Part shown: positions 1 through 10,742 of the stretch, in pieces
Layout of the letters: every line of letters begins with the position of its first letter
How positions within the stretch are numbered: the stretch's first letter is position 1
DNA from: Austropuccinia psidii
Taxonomy: Eukaryota > Basidiomycota > Pucciniomycetes > Pucciniales > Sphaerophragmiaceae
NCBI GenBank assembly: GCA_023105745.1
Contig: JALGQZ010000001.1
Span: 51,831,662-51,895,661 of the forward strand
Length of the DNA stretch: 64,000 nt
Direction: 5' to 3'
Translations under genes and position numbers: made by a program
The notes under the pieces: model-generated
Seen by the model: only the letters and a program-made list of their open reading frames with translations
Told to the model about the DNA's origin: nothing
The model's database searches: none

Positions 1-507
1 ATTGCTTCTGAAAAAAGATGCATAATGGTGTATAACATCATACATGGAATTTTTGTTATTGGAGGGTGAAAATGGCCATAAGTCTTTAGAGATGACGCCA
101 GGAGGATGTTGGTGAAATTTGGTTTTGGAGGGCTTCAGAGGTGTCAGAGTGTCTTTTGAGGTATTTGGCCAAATACAGCTCATACAGCCTTAAAACTGTA
201 TTTGCGCAAAGTGCGCAAAATGCGCAGAAACTGTATTTACAGCCAAATACAGCTTCTTGAGCTGTATTTCCCCTGTTGACTGGGGAATACCAAAATTGCC
301 CAAAAGTAGAGAAAGGCCAGGAAAGGCCTGATGACAGTGAAGGACCCAAGTTGGGCCCAGATGATTAAATGGCCATAAAAAGGCCAAATGAGGTGAGATG
401 GCCAATTTAACCAATGATTTATGGATATGGCCAAATTGCCATATATTGGATGTGGCATGGATATGCCATATTGAAGTCCAAGGGGATGAATTGCCATGGT
501 TGTGACA
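1..507 (-). repeat. Partial 3' LTR of copy A (family 1)
   Basis: Positions 1-507 repeat 7914-8466 with small differences and end in TGTGACA at 501-507, the LTR terminus. On the minus strand this is the start of the 3' LTR, directly after the polypurine tract. The rest of the LTR is off the window. Confidence 0.93.
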
Positions 508-520
508 GTACCCCCCACCA
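508..520 (-). promoter_or_regulatory. Polypurine tract of copy A
   Basis: On the minus strand a G-rich purine run (TGGTGGGGGGTAC) abuts the first base of the 3' LTR. This is where plus-strand DNA synthesis is primed in LTR retrotransposons. Copy B has the equivalent tract at 40147-40159. Confidence 0.75.
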
Positions 521-1312
521 TGAAATGGTGAGCTCCTGAGCACCAATACAAGGTGAAGCCTGTTGAGGCTATTGGAAAGATTTTGAGAGAGTGATTCAAG
601 AAGACTGAGTAAGATAAAAAATTTGAAAACTGATATTAAAAATTTGACATTTGATGCAGGAATTGCTTGATCTTCTTTTGACAGTGGCTTCATGATTTGA
701 ATTGAATTTTAAAATGAATGAAAATTTTTGACGTGATAATTGAAGTGATCAAAGAAAATTTAAAATGAAAATGAAATATAAATAAAGAATGAAAATGAAA
801 ATAAGAAAAGAAAAGAAAATAGAGATGAATTTTGAGGAGGTTCCAATCTTGATCACTAATGTTAACAATTGATTTTGAAAATGGCCAAGGACCTGGAAAG
901 AGAAATTCAATTCCAGGTGCTCACAGAATGGCCAAGGTGATGTTTTGAAAGATTGTAGACCCCTCAGGGAAGTGCACACCAGGAGAGGAACTTACTTTTG
1001 GTAATTACCACTCCTGCCAGTGCCATAAAAAGAAAACAACAGTGTTTAAGGAATGAATTTGAATTTGGAAGTCTTGGAAAAGGATTGAAAGGTTAATGGC
1101 TCATTGTCCCAAGTTAAATGGCCATAAGATTGGAAATGAAGTTGAAAGCCATGCCAAGATCTGCGTCCAAAATTGCAAAATGCTCACAGAGTGGCCAAGG
1201 TGATGCTTACAACAAAAAGAAGAGTAGAATACCCCTAAAGGTGCATACCAGGAGTGGAACTTACTTTTGGTAATTCCTCTCCCCACCAAGCACCATAATG
1301 AATCAAGCTTTT

Positions 1313-1520
1313 GAAGAATTGGGCCAAGGCTTGTCAGGGTATAATGAATGAAAATCTTTGACAAGTTCAGGACAATTCTTGAGGTTTTTGGTTGGTTCCC
1401 AAGTGGATCTTTCTGGGTCTTGACTGAAACCTTCCCATTCCACCAGATACCATAATTTTCCTCTATTGAGCTTTGAGTCCAGTATTTGAGAGACTTCTCA
1501 TTCCTCTTATTCTTCAAGGA
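1313..1520 (-). pseudogene. Chromodomain fragment at the pol C-terminus (copy A)
   Basis: One minus-strand frame reads a chromodomain-like segment: a WEVSQILDS-type beginning, then YLVEWEGFSQDPERSTWEP and a terminal helix, closed by a TGA at 1313-1315. Chromodomains on Ty3/gypsy integrases steer insertion toward particular chromatin. The frame differs from that of the upstream integrase piece (1699-3003), so a frameshift lies between them. The equivalent in copy B is 40922-41350. Confidence 0.7.
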
Positions 1521-1698
1521 TAATTGGAGGAGGAGGCTCTTGATGTTGATTTGGGATTGTTGATGTCTTGACTGGTTCTAAGAGTGAAATATGGAAGACT
1601 GGGTGGATGGACTTCTATTGAGATGGGAGCTTGAGGTGGTAGGCATGAGTGCTGACTTTATTCAAGATTGGAAAATGACCCAACCATCTTTCAGAAAG

Positions 1699-3003
1699 TT
1701 ATTTTGTGGGTCTAGTTGATTTGATGTTGTTGGAGGAAAGCCATACCATGTCACCAGGATTGAAAACATGTGGACTTGCTCTACTTTTATCTGCATACCT
1801 CTTAAACCTGTTTATGGCAACTTCAAGTTCTCTCTTGACATCTTGCTGTACTGATTGGATTTTTGTTGATAACTTTCCAGAAGGAGTATCTTGAGTGATG
1901 TGAACTGAGTCAAATTGTGGATCTCTTCCATAAACAGTGAAAAACGGTGATTGTTTTGTTGAAGAGTGGTCAGAGTTATTGTAGGAAAATTCAGCCAGAG
2001 GGAGCCAGGTGTTCCAATCATCTTGATGATAACTGACATACATCCAAAGGTACTGTTCTAGTATCTGATTTACCCTCTCTGTCTGTCCATCAGTTTCTGG
2101 ATCATAAGCAGTTGACAGATCTCTTGAAATCTTGAGCTGCTGACAAAGATTGGTCCAGAAGGAAGAAACAAAAAGAGAACCTCTATCACTGACAATGCTT
2201 GAAGGAAGGCCATTCTTTGAGAAAATATTCTTGATGAATAAATGGGCCAAATCTATTGAAGTGATTGAAGACATTGTTGGAACAAAAACTGCCATTTTTG
2301 AGAATCTGTCCACTATGACTAAAATTGAATCAAAGGAATTGGACAGTGGCAATTGAGTGATGAAATCCATTGAAAGACAAATCCAAGGACCACTTGGAAT
2401 TGGAAGAGGCTTGAGGAGTCCAAACTTCTTGTGATGAATATTTTTGTTTCTTGAACACTGTTGACAGGATGATACATAATACTTGATAAATTGAGTCATG
2501 CCAGACCAGTGGAAATCCTGCTTCACAAGCTTGAGAGTCTTCTCTTGGCCAGGGTGTCCAGCTAGAGGAGAGTCATGCCGCTTTTGAAGTATATTGAGTT
2601 GAACTGTGGGGTCATTTGGGACCACCACCCGATCTTTGAAAAGGAGAAGTTTGGAAGAGGAATCAAGAGAATAATCTTGGACAGATTTACCTTTACCCAA
2701 ATCTTCAAGGATGCTTCTATATTGAGAATCTTGCCATAATGACTTGTGAATTGAATCAATCAAATTTGAAAATGAATCCACCTTGACTGCAAAAGACTTT
2801 GAGGCTTGAATTTCATCTTGCTTAATTATCTTCTGATAATTCATTGGGTTCTTGCTGATGAAATCCTCCCCCCTCTCTGGGTAAAAATTGTCCCAACGTG
2901 ACAAAGCATCTGGAAGGGTGGCCAAGTGGCCAGGGCGGTAAGTGATTGAGAGATGAAATTCAGCCCAGAGGGCTTGACGGCGAGTGAGAATCTTGGATGA
3001 CAT
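1699..3003 (-). pseudogene. RNase H C-terminus and integrase fragment (copy A)
   Basis: An open stretch of 434 codons. It begins in the tail of RNase H (the LPDALSRW motif common at the end of Ty3 RNase H) and continues into integrase. The zinc-binding HHCC module is visible (HDSPLAGH followed by CQQC). The catalytic core has the DDE residues in MDF, SDRGS and TERVNQILEQ contexts. It ends before the GPY/F and chromodomain region because of a stop after the STRPTK segment. Function would be insertion of the cDNA into the genome; this piece lacks its reverse transcriptase in frame and is presumably dead. Confidence 0.88.
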
Positions 3004-3018
3004 GAAGTATTTAAGTGA

Positions 3019-3213
3019 TTAATGATTGGTGAGAACTTCAAAAGGGGAAGAAATTGAAAGAAGGAAAGCTCTCCAGCGCTTGAGAGCCCATACTATGCCA
3101 AGGAGTTCCTTGTCATAAATCTCATAATTAAGCTCAGCTGTGAGAAGCTTGCGGCTATCAAATGCAATGGGATGTTTTCCTGAGTCAGAGACCTGACTCA
3201 GTACAGCACCCAA
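3019..3213 (-). pseudogene. RNase H N-terminal fragment (copy A)
   Basis: A 64-codon frame matching the middle of Ty3 RNase H: LGAVLSQVSD-like start, then the KELLGIVWALKRW helix that carries the catalytic glutamate, then EVLTNH. It is separated from the RT piece upstream and the integrase piece downstream by stops. The matching segment in copy B lies within 42358-42858. Confidence 0.75.
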
Positions 3214-3395
3214 AGCATAATCGGAAGCATCAGTCTCTACAATGGTGGGTAGAGAAGGATTGGAGCAGTGGTGAATGCCTCTTTGAGTTGATGAAACTGT
3301 CTAAGAGCTTCCTCATTGAGGGAAAAACAGGAATCTTTCTTGAGGAAACTTGTGAGTGAACTAATCTTCTTGGAATAATTCTTGATGAAACAGCA

Positions 3396-4703
3396 CTAAA
3401 AATTGGCAAAGCCAAGGAATGATTGAAGAGCCTTGAGGTTTCTTGGAGGTGGCCAATTGAGAATTTGCTGGACTTTTGCTTGGTTCATCTTGAGGCCTTC
3501 AGAAGAAACAACATAACCCAAATACTCTACACTAGAAACATAAAACAGGCACTTGGAGGCCTTAGCAAAGAGGTTATTGGCTCTGAGTCTGGAAAGAATA
3601 GTGGACACATGAGTGACATGTTCTTCTTCAGATTTGGAAAATATCATAATGTCATCCAAATAAACCACAACATAAATATCATCGACAAGGTTTTGGAAAG
3701 AGGCAGGAGCATTGGTGAGCTGAAATGGAATACCCAAATGCTCATAGCTTCCATATTTAGTTCTAAAACATGTCAAATGTTCATCACCTTCCTTGATTCT
3801 GAGCAGGCTATATGAACCACATAAATCAATCTTGGAGAAGATAGAAGAACCATTGAAAACAGTAAGAAGCTGATTCATAGGAGGAACAGGATAGTTGTTC
3901 TTCCTAGTAACAGCATTGAGTTTGCGGTAATCAACACACAAACAAAGGCCACCATCTTTCTTTTTGAAAAAGAGGACAGGTTCTCCTGTTGAAGAGGAGC
4001 TTGGCCAGATGAAATCTTTCTCTACATTCTCTGAAATGTAGGCCCTGAGTGTATCTGACTCTTGGTTTGATAAAGAGTAGATCACCCCAACTGGAGGTAG
4101 AGACCCCTCCAGCTCAATATGATGATCACAGGCGCGATGAGGAGGAAGTTTCTCTGCTTTCACCTTGGAAAATACATCCAAGTATTGGTGATAAACAGAA
4201 GGAACAACCTTCATAATGGCTTCTATTTCTTCTGGCTCTTCCTCTTCATCCCACAACTCCTCCAGAGAGTCATGGTAAGATGAGGAAGGAAGGTCCATAT
4301 TCCCAAAAAAGAGGTGAAGTAAAGATACAGAATTATCTTCTGCACCATCTTGAATCTCTTTGAAGACTTCATCTCTAGATAATAGTAATGACTGTGGGGA
4401 ATTAAGGAAAGGAATATGGACAGAAGACGGAAATGATGGTGTTCTAGAATCACCAACCAGAGCTGCACATGATTTGGTGGAAGAAAAGTCATTACAAAAA
4501 GAAATTGAAGGATCATCATAGTCCTTATGATCAGAATTAAAGGGGATCAATCCTTGCCTCCAATCAATAAACGGTTTAAAATGATTAAGAAAGTCAAAGC
4601 CCAATATTAGGTCTTCTCCCTTGGGAGTATCAATGACTAAAAAGTCCCATTCAAAGCTTGGGAAGGAAGGGAGCTCAACCATATATTTAGTATGGTGAGT
4701 CAC
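3396..4703 (-). pseudogene. Protease tail plus reverse transcriptase fragment (copy A)
   Basis: 435 codons. The first half continues the aspartic-protease/linker region (FLVIDTPKGEDLILGFDF is typical). The second half is reverse transcriptase with LCVDYRKLNAVT, the FRTKYGSYEHLGIPF segment and the YLDD catalytic box. Compared with copy B, about eight residues just before the YLDD box are missing without loss of frame, which removes part of the palm. This would be expected to inactivate the polymerase even if the stops were ignored. Confidence 0.87.
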
Positions 4704-4751
4704 AAATAAAGAAGGAGACTCAGAGGAGTCTAAAATGATGAAGGGAATCTT

Positions 4752-4973
4752 CTATGGAAGTTCTGATGTAGTCAATGAATACTTGTGAACAAACTGCTTT
4801 GCAATAAATGAGTTGGTCACACCAGAATCAATTAGAATACTGTAAAAAACATCAGAAAGAGAAGAAAAAACAAAGAATTTAAGAGAATTCTTGACACCAT
4901 TATTCAGAATGCACAATTGTGCTCTGGATGGAAAACAGTGAAGACCATTGAACACAACATGGTCTTCACTCAC
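4752..4973 (-). pseudogene. Aspartic protease N-terminal fragment (copy A)
   Basis: 73 codons containing the retropepsin active-site motif DSG in the context ILIDSGVTNSFIA, followed by a stop. The protease releases the mature Gag and Pol proteins. The frame resumes at 4703 after the stop. Confidence 0.75.
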
Positions 4974-4999
4974 TCTTTTCCCTGGCTGGGAAATTTGCC

Positions 5000-6276
5000 T
5001 GATGGTTGGGTAAGCTTGTTTTGAGGCCTTTTGAAACAGGACTCAAGACTATGCTTCCCACCACAATAGGCACAAAGACCCTCCTTGATTCTTCTTTCCT
5101 TTTCAGAATTCATTAACTTGAAATCTTGATTCAATAAAGAAGAATGGGGTTTGTCCCTCTTCTGAAAATTCTTTTTCTTCTTTGGACTTGAACTTGAAGA
5201 ATTTTGAGGATGAGAAGAACTTGACTTTGAGGCTTATGGCTTCTTCTCTTGATGATGACTCTTTTCATTTTGCCACTCATGGTACCTGGTATCAAGTTCC
5301 AGGGTAACATCCATTAAGTCTTGAAGAGAGTCAATTCTTGAAGAATGGGAGGCCAATTGATCCAAAATCCTGGATGGGAATCCCTTCCTGAAATGATGGA
5401 TGAGAGCTCTTTCACCCCAATCCCCAATTCTTGAGACTAAACTTCTGAAATCAGCAATTTATAAGGATACATGCCCACCTTCTTTTATTCTCAAAGAATT
5501 CAACTCAGCTTCTGCTTTTCTGACTTCATTTGGATCCCCAAAAAAAGTGAAGAGTTGGGATTCAAACAGTTTACAAGAGTTGAGAACATAATTTGAATCT
5601 GGATTGGTGAGATTGGAAAGATAAGGCTCAATCCATTTTGCAGCCCTGCCAATAAGAAATGATGTGGCATAGAGAACTTTCTTTCTGTCTTGAGAGAAAT
5701 TTGCCAGATCATTATGAAATATCAATTGACAAGACTGAATGAAACTTCTAACTTTGAAGGGCTGAGTCCCATCAAAGCATTCCAGTGCCTTCATAGATGG
5801 AGTCTTGATGCTTCAGAAGATGAAGCTGCTTGACGATTGGCCATAATTTGAGTAATTTGCTGCATGATGGCCAATAACAATGGTTCAGACTGATGAGAGA
5901 CAGGCTGATTATACTGGGCTAGAGTTGGTCCTCCAGTACCTTGGGATGCTTCCACTGGAGCAGGAGCACCTTCAGTACCATCAGACTCTTCCTCCTCCAC
6001 CTCTTCACCATCTCCACCTGGACCTTTGGAAATGGTCCTTGAAATTCCTGGAAATCCTCCAACTACTCCTGAGAATGAACATGATCTTCTTGGCCCTCTT
6101 TCTTCCTTCCTGGATGGTGCTGCTCCTTCCATGCGGGGTCCTCTATCTAATTGGGCCCTCAGTTGAGGAACTGCTGGGGTGACATCTAGAGGAGCTCTTG
6201 TAGTTGAAGTGAGAACAGCTTGAGCTCTGGCCTGAGATCTTGTCTGTCTTTCCAGAGGTGAATGTTGAACAGGCAT
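5000..6276 (-). pseudogene. Gag fragments (copy A)
   Basis: The gag start codon is at 6276 (MPVQHSPLERQTRSQ...). An arginine- and proline-rich N-terminus leads into an acidic stretch and then the capsid-like segment CFDGTQPFKVRSFIQSC, which begins a second frame at 5794. A zinc-knuckle remnant (YCGGKHSLESC) lies near 5040-5090. The frame breaks at 5791 and about 5459. Copy B keeps the same protein as one 439-residue frame (44592-45911), which makes the assignment secure. Confidence 0.85.
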
Positions 6277-7046
6277 GATGTCAGGAATAAAATTGAAATA
6301 AATGAATTACAATCAAAATTTGCTTGAAGTGAAAGGAGCCAACAATCAACTCTTGAGGAAAATCAATGAATCAAATGAAAATCTTCCAGTACATCAATTA
6401 ATCCAAATAAAATGAAGTCTTGAAGTCAAAATCAAATCAATGTCTTGAAGTAAATCAATGAATCAAATCAAAATGAAGTCTTCAAGTCAATAAATCAATG
6501 ATCAAAATCAATCAAAATCAAAATCTTGCAAAAATAAATCAATCAAATGAAATCTTGAAGAAAAATCAATTTATGTCAAAATTCTTGATGTGAAAAAATC
6601 AGCAGAATCAATGAAATATTCAGGTCAATCATTTTTCTTGAGGTCAATATCAAATATTTCAAATCAATCAATCAATCAAAATCAAGTGAATTCTTCTTTA
6701 AAAACCATAATTCTTGAAGAATGAATTAATTATGAATCTTGATGTGAAGAATGTGTTTGAATATCTTGATGAAAAATTTGAAAATCAAAGAAAATCAAGA
6801 TGATGCCTGAATTATGAATGAAATGAAAATTTGATGATTTGAAAAAGATTTTAAAAATAATAACAAAATAAAAATGGGTCAGCTTTCAATTTTCAAAATG
6901 AATAATGAATGAAAGGAAATTGAGAGGTGACAATGAATCATTAAGTTCATAAGCATAAAAGAATCATAATATTGATGAAATGAGTGAATGAAATTATAAA
7001 GAAAGAATGAACAGAATGAAAAGAAATTATGAGTTAATTAATATAA
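6277..7046 (-). other. Untranslated leader of copy A
   Basis: About 770 bp between the 5' LTR and the gag start, composed largely of degenerate repeats built from AATCAA and TCTTGAAG-like words. No open frame. The base just inside the 5' LTR (7046 downward on the minus strand) reads TTATATTAATTAACTC, which is not a TGG-starting tRNA primer-binding site. Confidence 0.7.
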
Positions 7047-8466
7047 TGTCACAGGGGCTCTAGTGGAAATACAAGAGTGGCCTGGCACTCAGCAATCAGG
7101 GAACTCACTTGGAAGACTCCAAAAGAATAAAGAATAAAAATAATAAGAATTAATTCCTCTAAAAGATATGCAGGTACAAGATGAGATGCAATAAGAGGAA
7201 AGGGAAGCCAAATGGCCAAAGAGCCAACCAAGTAGGTCCTTAATCACTGTTTCAACCTGCCAAAATGAACAATGGAATTAGTAAGGATATGACCAACAAA
7301 TATCCATTGACAGGTGAGGAAAGAATAAGAGAAAAGTGCTGAATGACTCACTTAATAATATCAGCATTTGCTTAACTAAAATGAAAAGGAAATAAAGATA
7401 AAAATAAATCAAAGTATATTAATTAACTGGGGGAAAACCCCCCAGGGTGGAAATGGTAGCCGGTATATGTGAAAAGTTGGGAGCTTGAGTTCTTCAGGCT
7501 GAAAACTGATCTGTATTGATCCTTGAGGCTGTATTGATTGTTTTGGGAATTGATACAGCTGGCTAATATTGAAATTGAAATGGGTTGAATGAATTTCCCA
7601 CACTTGAAAATGAAATACAGTTCTTGATGGATCCAGACTGTATTGAAATGAAGGTGGCTTCCAAGATGGATTGAGTGGAGCTTTGACACTTGACAAATCC
7701 TTTTGGCACTGCCTCTTGAATACACCTTGAGAATTAATTGACAGTATTCCCTTGGAAGGAATACTTGGAGTGAGAATAACCAATGACTGCTTGATGGTGT
7801 CATTAGTATTTGATGTTTTGACACTTGCCCTTGAGTCTTGATGAATCCTCTTGATGACATGACTGGATGGCCTGATGGAAGGTTGGAATAACCAGATGAT
7901 ATTGCCACCAGTGGATTGCTTCTGAAAAAAGATGCATAATGGTGTATAACACCATATATGGCATTTTGGTTATTGGAGGGTGAAAATGGCCACAAGTCTT
8001 TAGAGATGACGCCAGGAGGATGTTGGTGAAATTTGGTTTTGGAGGGCTTCAGAGGTGTCAGAGTGTCTTTTGAAGTATTTGGCCATTTTTGGGTTTTTGG
8101 CCAAATACAGCTCATACAGCCTCAAAACTGTATTTGCGCAAAGTGCACAAAATTGTGAAAAATGCGCAAAAGTGCGCAAATGCGCATAAACTGTATTTAA
8201 AGCCAAATACAGTTTCTTGAGCTGTATTTCCCCTGTTGACTGGGAAATACCAAAATTGCCCAAAAGTAGAGAAAGGCCAGGAAAGGCCTGATGACAGTGA
8301 AGGACCCAAGTTGGGCCCAGATGATGAAATGGCCATCAAAGGCCAAATGAGGTGAGATGGCCAATTTGGACAATGATTTATGGATATGGCCAAATTGCCA
8401 TATATTGGATGTGGCATGGATATGCCATATTGGAGTCCAAGGGGATGAATTGCCATGGTTGTGACA
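7047..8466 (-). repeat. 5' LTR of copy A (family 1, 1420 bp)
   Basis: Bounded by TGTCACA (7047-7053) and TGTGACA (8460-8466). Its 7914-8466 part matches 1-507. It is less AT-rich than its surroundings. It holds a cluster of AAATACAG/CTGTATTT words in both orientations and TGCGCA-type words around 8100-8230, candidate promoter or structural elements. Confidence 0.93.
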
Positions 8467-10525
8467 GAGACAAACAAAGTTCATTGAAAATCCATAATCT
8501 TCTATGTTGATTTAGTAATATTCTTAATTCCCAAAGCTGTGGCTGAAACTATCTGCAAAAAATATCAAGGTTAGAACCCAGGTTGGAAGCAGTTTGTACC
8601 TGGGTTGAACCTGCTACCCCGCCAGCGGGGATAGCTTTTTTTCATGGTGATTATAGTGAAATATTATAATTTGAAAGAAAAATTTATTGAATAATTTTTA
8701 AATCCTCCTGAAAAAATATATGAAATAAATGTAGCCAATTTTATTTATCAATTAAGCTTATTTGGCCTAATTATTTCATAAGAAAAAAATAACTTCATCT
8801 TATACACTGACTGCATTATTGCATCACCATCACCTATTTGATCTCAATTCACAATAAGCTTGTCTATTTCAAATCAACCAGCTTATTCTTATTTATTAAA
8901 ATTCTTATCTAGAATAAAATGTAAAATTCCTGATACAAAAGGTTGATGTAACATGAACCCTGGGTTGATTTAACATAAAACATAAGTCAATTTAATTCCA
9001 AATGATGTGGAATTAATTCCTCATAATATGAAATAATTTTCCTATACTCTTAAAATTGAATCAACCTGTGGTTCATATTCAATCAACATATCTTTTATTT
9101 TTAATAGATCTATTGTATCAAACATGTTATAGATCATGTTGAATAAACATCATAATACATGAAAATGATGAGGTTTATATAAAATAAACCAGGCTAGTGC
9201 TACTTGATATCACTTAGTTGATATTGATGCAATAATTCAGGAGGTGATAGGATTGTGTGTCAAGTTCATTTTAAATTATTTTCAAATCAACATTTCATTT
9301 CAGATAATTTCTAACTTATTTTTTCTCAATATTTTTCTCTTTAAGTCTACTTTGGAAAAAAGAAGAAATAGATCTCGGTAGCTATTTGCCTTAAAAAATA
9401 ACTTGAAAAATTCAGTAAAATGAATAAAAATGATTTTTTTATGAAGCTTTGATACTACAAACTGAATTTTTCATAAAGAGAAAACCCCACTAATTTTTCT
9501 CTAACATATTTTTCAAAAAATAAGATAAGGGTTGGAACAGTATTTTGATTCAAAATAAAGAAGATATTTGTTAATCAATTAATCAGAAATTTCTTCTAAA
9601 AGGATCTTGAAGCTAAAATATCATAATAAAAAGGAAGTAAAATATATATATGAGTGGTATATCCACATGAAAATTTGGTGAAAACATGTAAGATGGTAGA
9701 ATTATCTGACTAAAGTGATCAAAATACTCATATTTCTAGCTTGTTAATTTTGTGATTGTTTCAGTCTCACAAGTAGTGAAAAAGAGTTTTTCCTGTGTAA
9801 TTTCATTCTTTTTTTAGCAGAAGACAATGATTTGTTATAATACTCATAATAGTATTGAAACATTCTTACTTTATGTAAAGTTTTTTTATCTCCCTACAAT
9901 TTCTGTTCTTTTTAAATCCTTAAAAGGAGTATTATTAAAGAAATTTTTTTAATTTACTTCTTCAAGAAGGATCTAATTATATATTGCTTTTATTCACTAT
10001 ATTTTATGTTGGAAGCTACTACCTATAAATTTAATTTCCTTTGGACCAATTAGCCTAAGGAAAATATCTTGATATGAATAATCCATAGCTTCATTCACAA
10101 GTTATTTAGTTTATGTTTCCATTCTGTGAATTTAAAAAGGAGATATTGAGTATATTTAATTAATTGACTAAAAAATAAATAAATGAGTAAATAAAGCATA
10201 CTTATCAGATGATATATTATGATTCCTTGTTTGAAGAAAAATTGAATAAATAATAATTTCAGCTATATGAATTACTAAATTTTCCTGCTTTTGGTATTTC
10301 TTCAGAGGGTTGGTTAATTTTAAATATTTCTTTTCAATTCACATGAGAAATAATACTATTTATTTCAATATTTTGTCCAAATTTCTCCTTTTTTACTCCA
10401 TTTTGTAATCATTTTGAAAATCTATCTGGATCTCAAAAGAGCTGCAAAATATTTTCCAGAATTTTTTTCCCAGGCTTAAATTATCTGAAATAGCCAAATT
10501 GTCCACTTTGACTAGTTTTTGTGAG
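8467..10525. other. AT-rich intergenic sequence
   Basis: No credible open frame. The only notable structure is a GC-rich double hairpin followed by a T run at 8575-8642, listed separately. Words related to CCTGGGTT recur near 8600 and 8960. Confidence 0.6.
8575..8642 (+). other. Double hairpin followed by seven T residues
   Basis: A perfect 9-bp stem (AACCCAGGT 8575-8583 with ACCTGGGTT 8598-8606, 14-nt loop) is followed at once by a second GC-rich stem (8613-8622 with 8625-8635, one bulge) and then TTTTTTT (8636-8642). It stands out strongly from AT-rich surroundings. It could be a small structured RNA with a polymerase III-type stop or a remnant of an element end. No RNA family is recognised. 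Confidence 0.3.
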
Positions 10526-10742
10526 CCTTGAGGTATATTTTACATACCAAAATATGCCACAACTATCTTCAAAATAAAATCTGAACTATGCATATATTCA
10601 AAATTCATCATTTTTTATTTCAGAAAAGATAAATAACTTTTTTTTGAGTAAGTAAATCCAGGGATTTAAGGCCATATTTGGATTCTACACAAAGGTTTAC
10701 CTAGGGTAGCTCCATATAGTGAATAAGCTTAAATGAACTCTA

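Larger units (their letters stand above)
1..8466 (-). mobile_element. Ty3/gypsy LTR retrotransposon with chromodomain, family 1 copy A, decayed, 3' end cut by window
   Basis: Read on the minus strand the order is 5' LTR (8466-7047), leader, gag, protease, reverse transcriptase, RNase H, integrase, chromodomain, polypurine tract and a partial 3' LTR (507-1). Pol order RT-RNaseH-IN and the chromodomain place it in the chromodomain-bearing Ty3/gypsy clade. The coding part is cut into at least seven open pieces by stops and frameshifts, so this copy cannot make a full polyprotein. The right flank begins GAGAC (8467-8471), the expected position of a 5-bp target duplication; the partner lies outside the window. 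The gag start and RT wording match copy B at 38567-48293, so both belong to one family, though their LTRs differ in length (1420 versus 1580-1640). Confidence 0.93.

Noticed and set aside
1101..1517. A 138-codon minus-strand frame as a distinct retrotransposon protein
   Set aside because: It is the wrong frame of the chromodomain segment; the correct frame in the same DNA reads the chromodomain.
8575..8635. A tRNA gene
   Set aside because: The two stems do not fit a cloverleaf and no A/B box or anticodon loop is recognisable.
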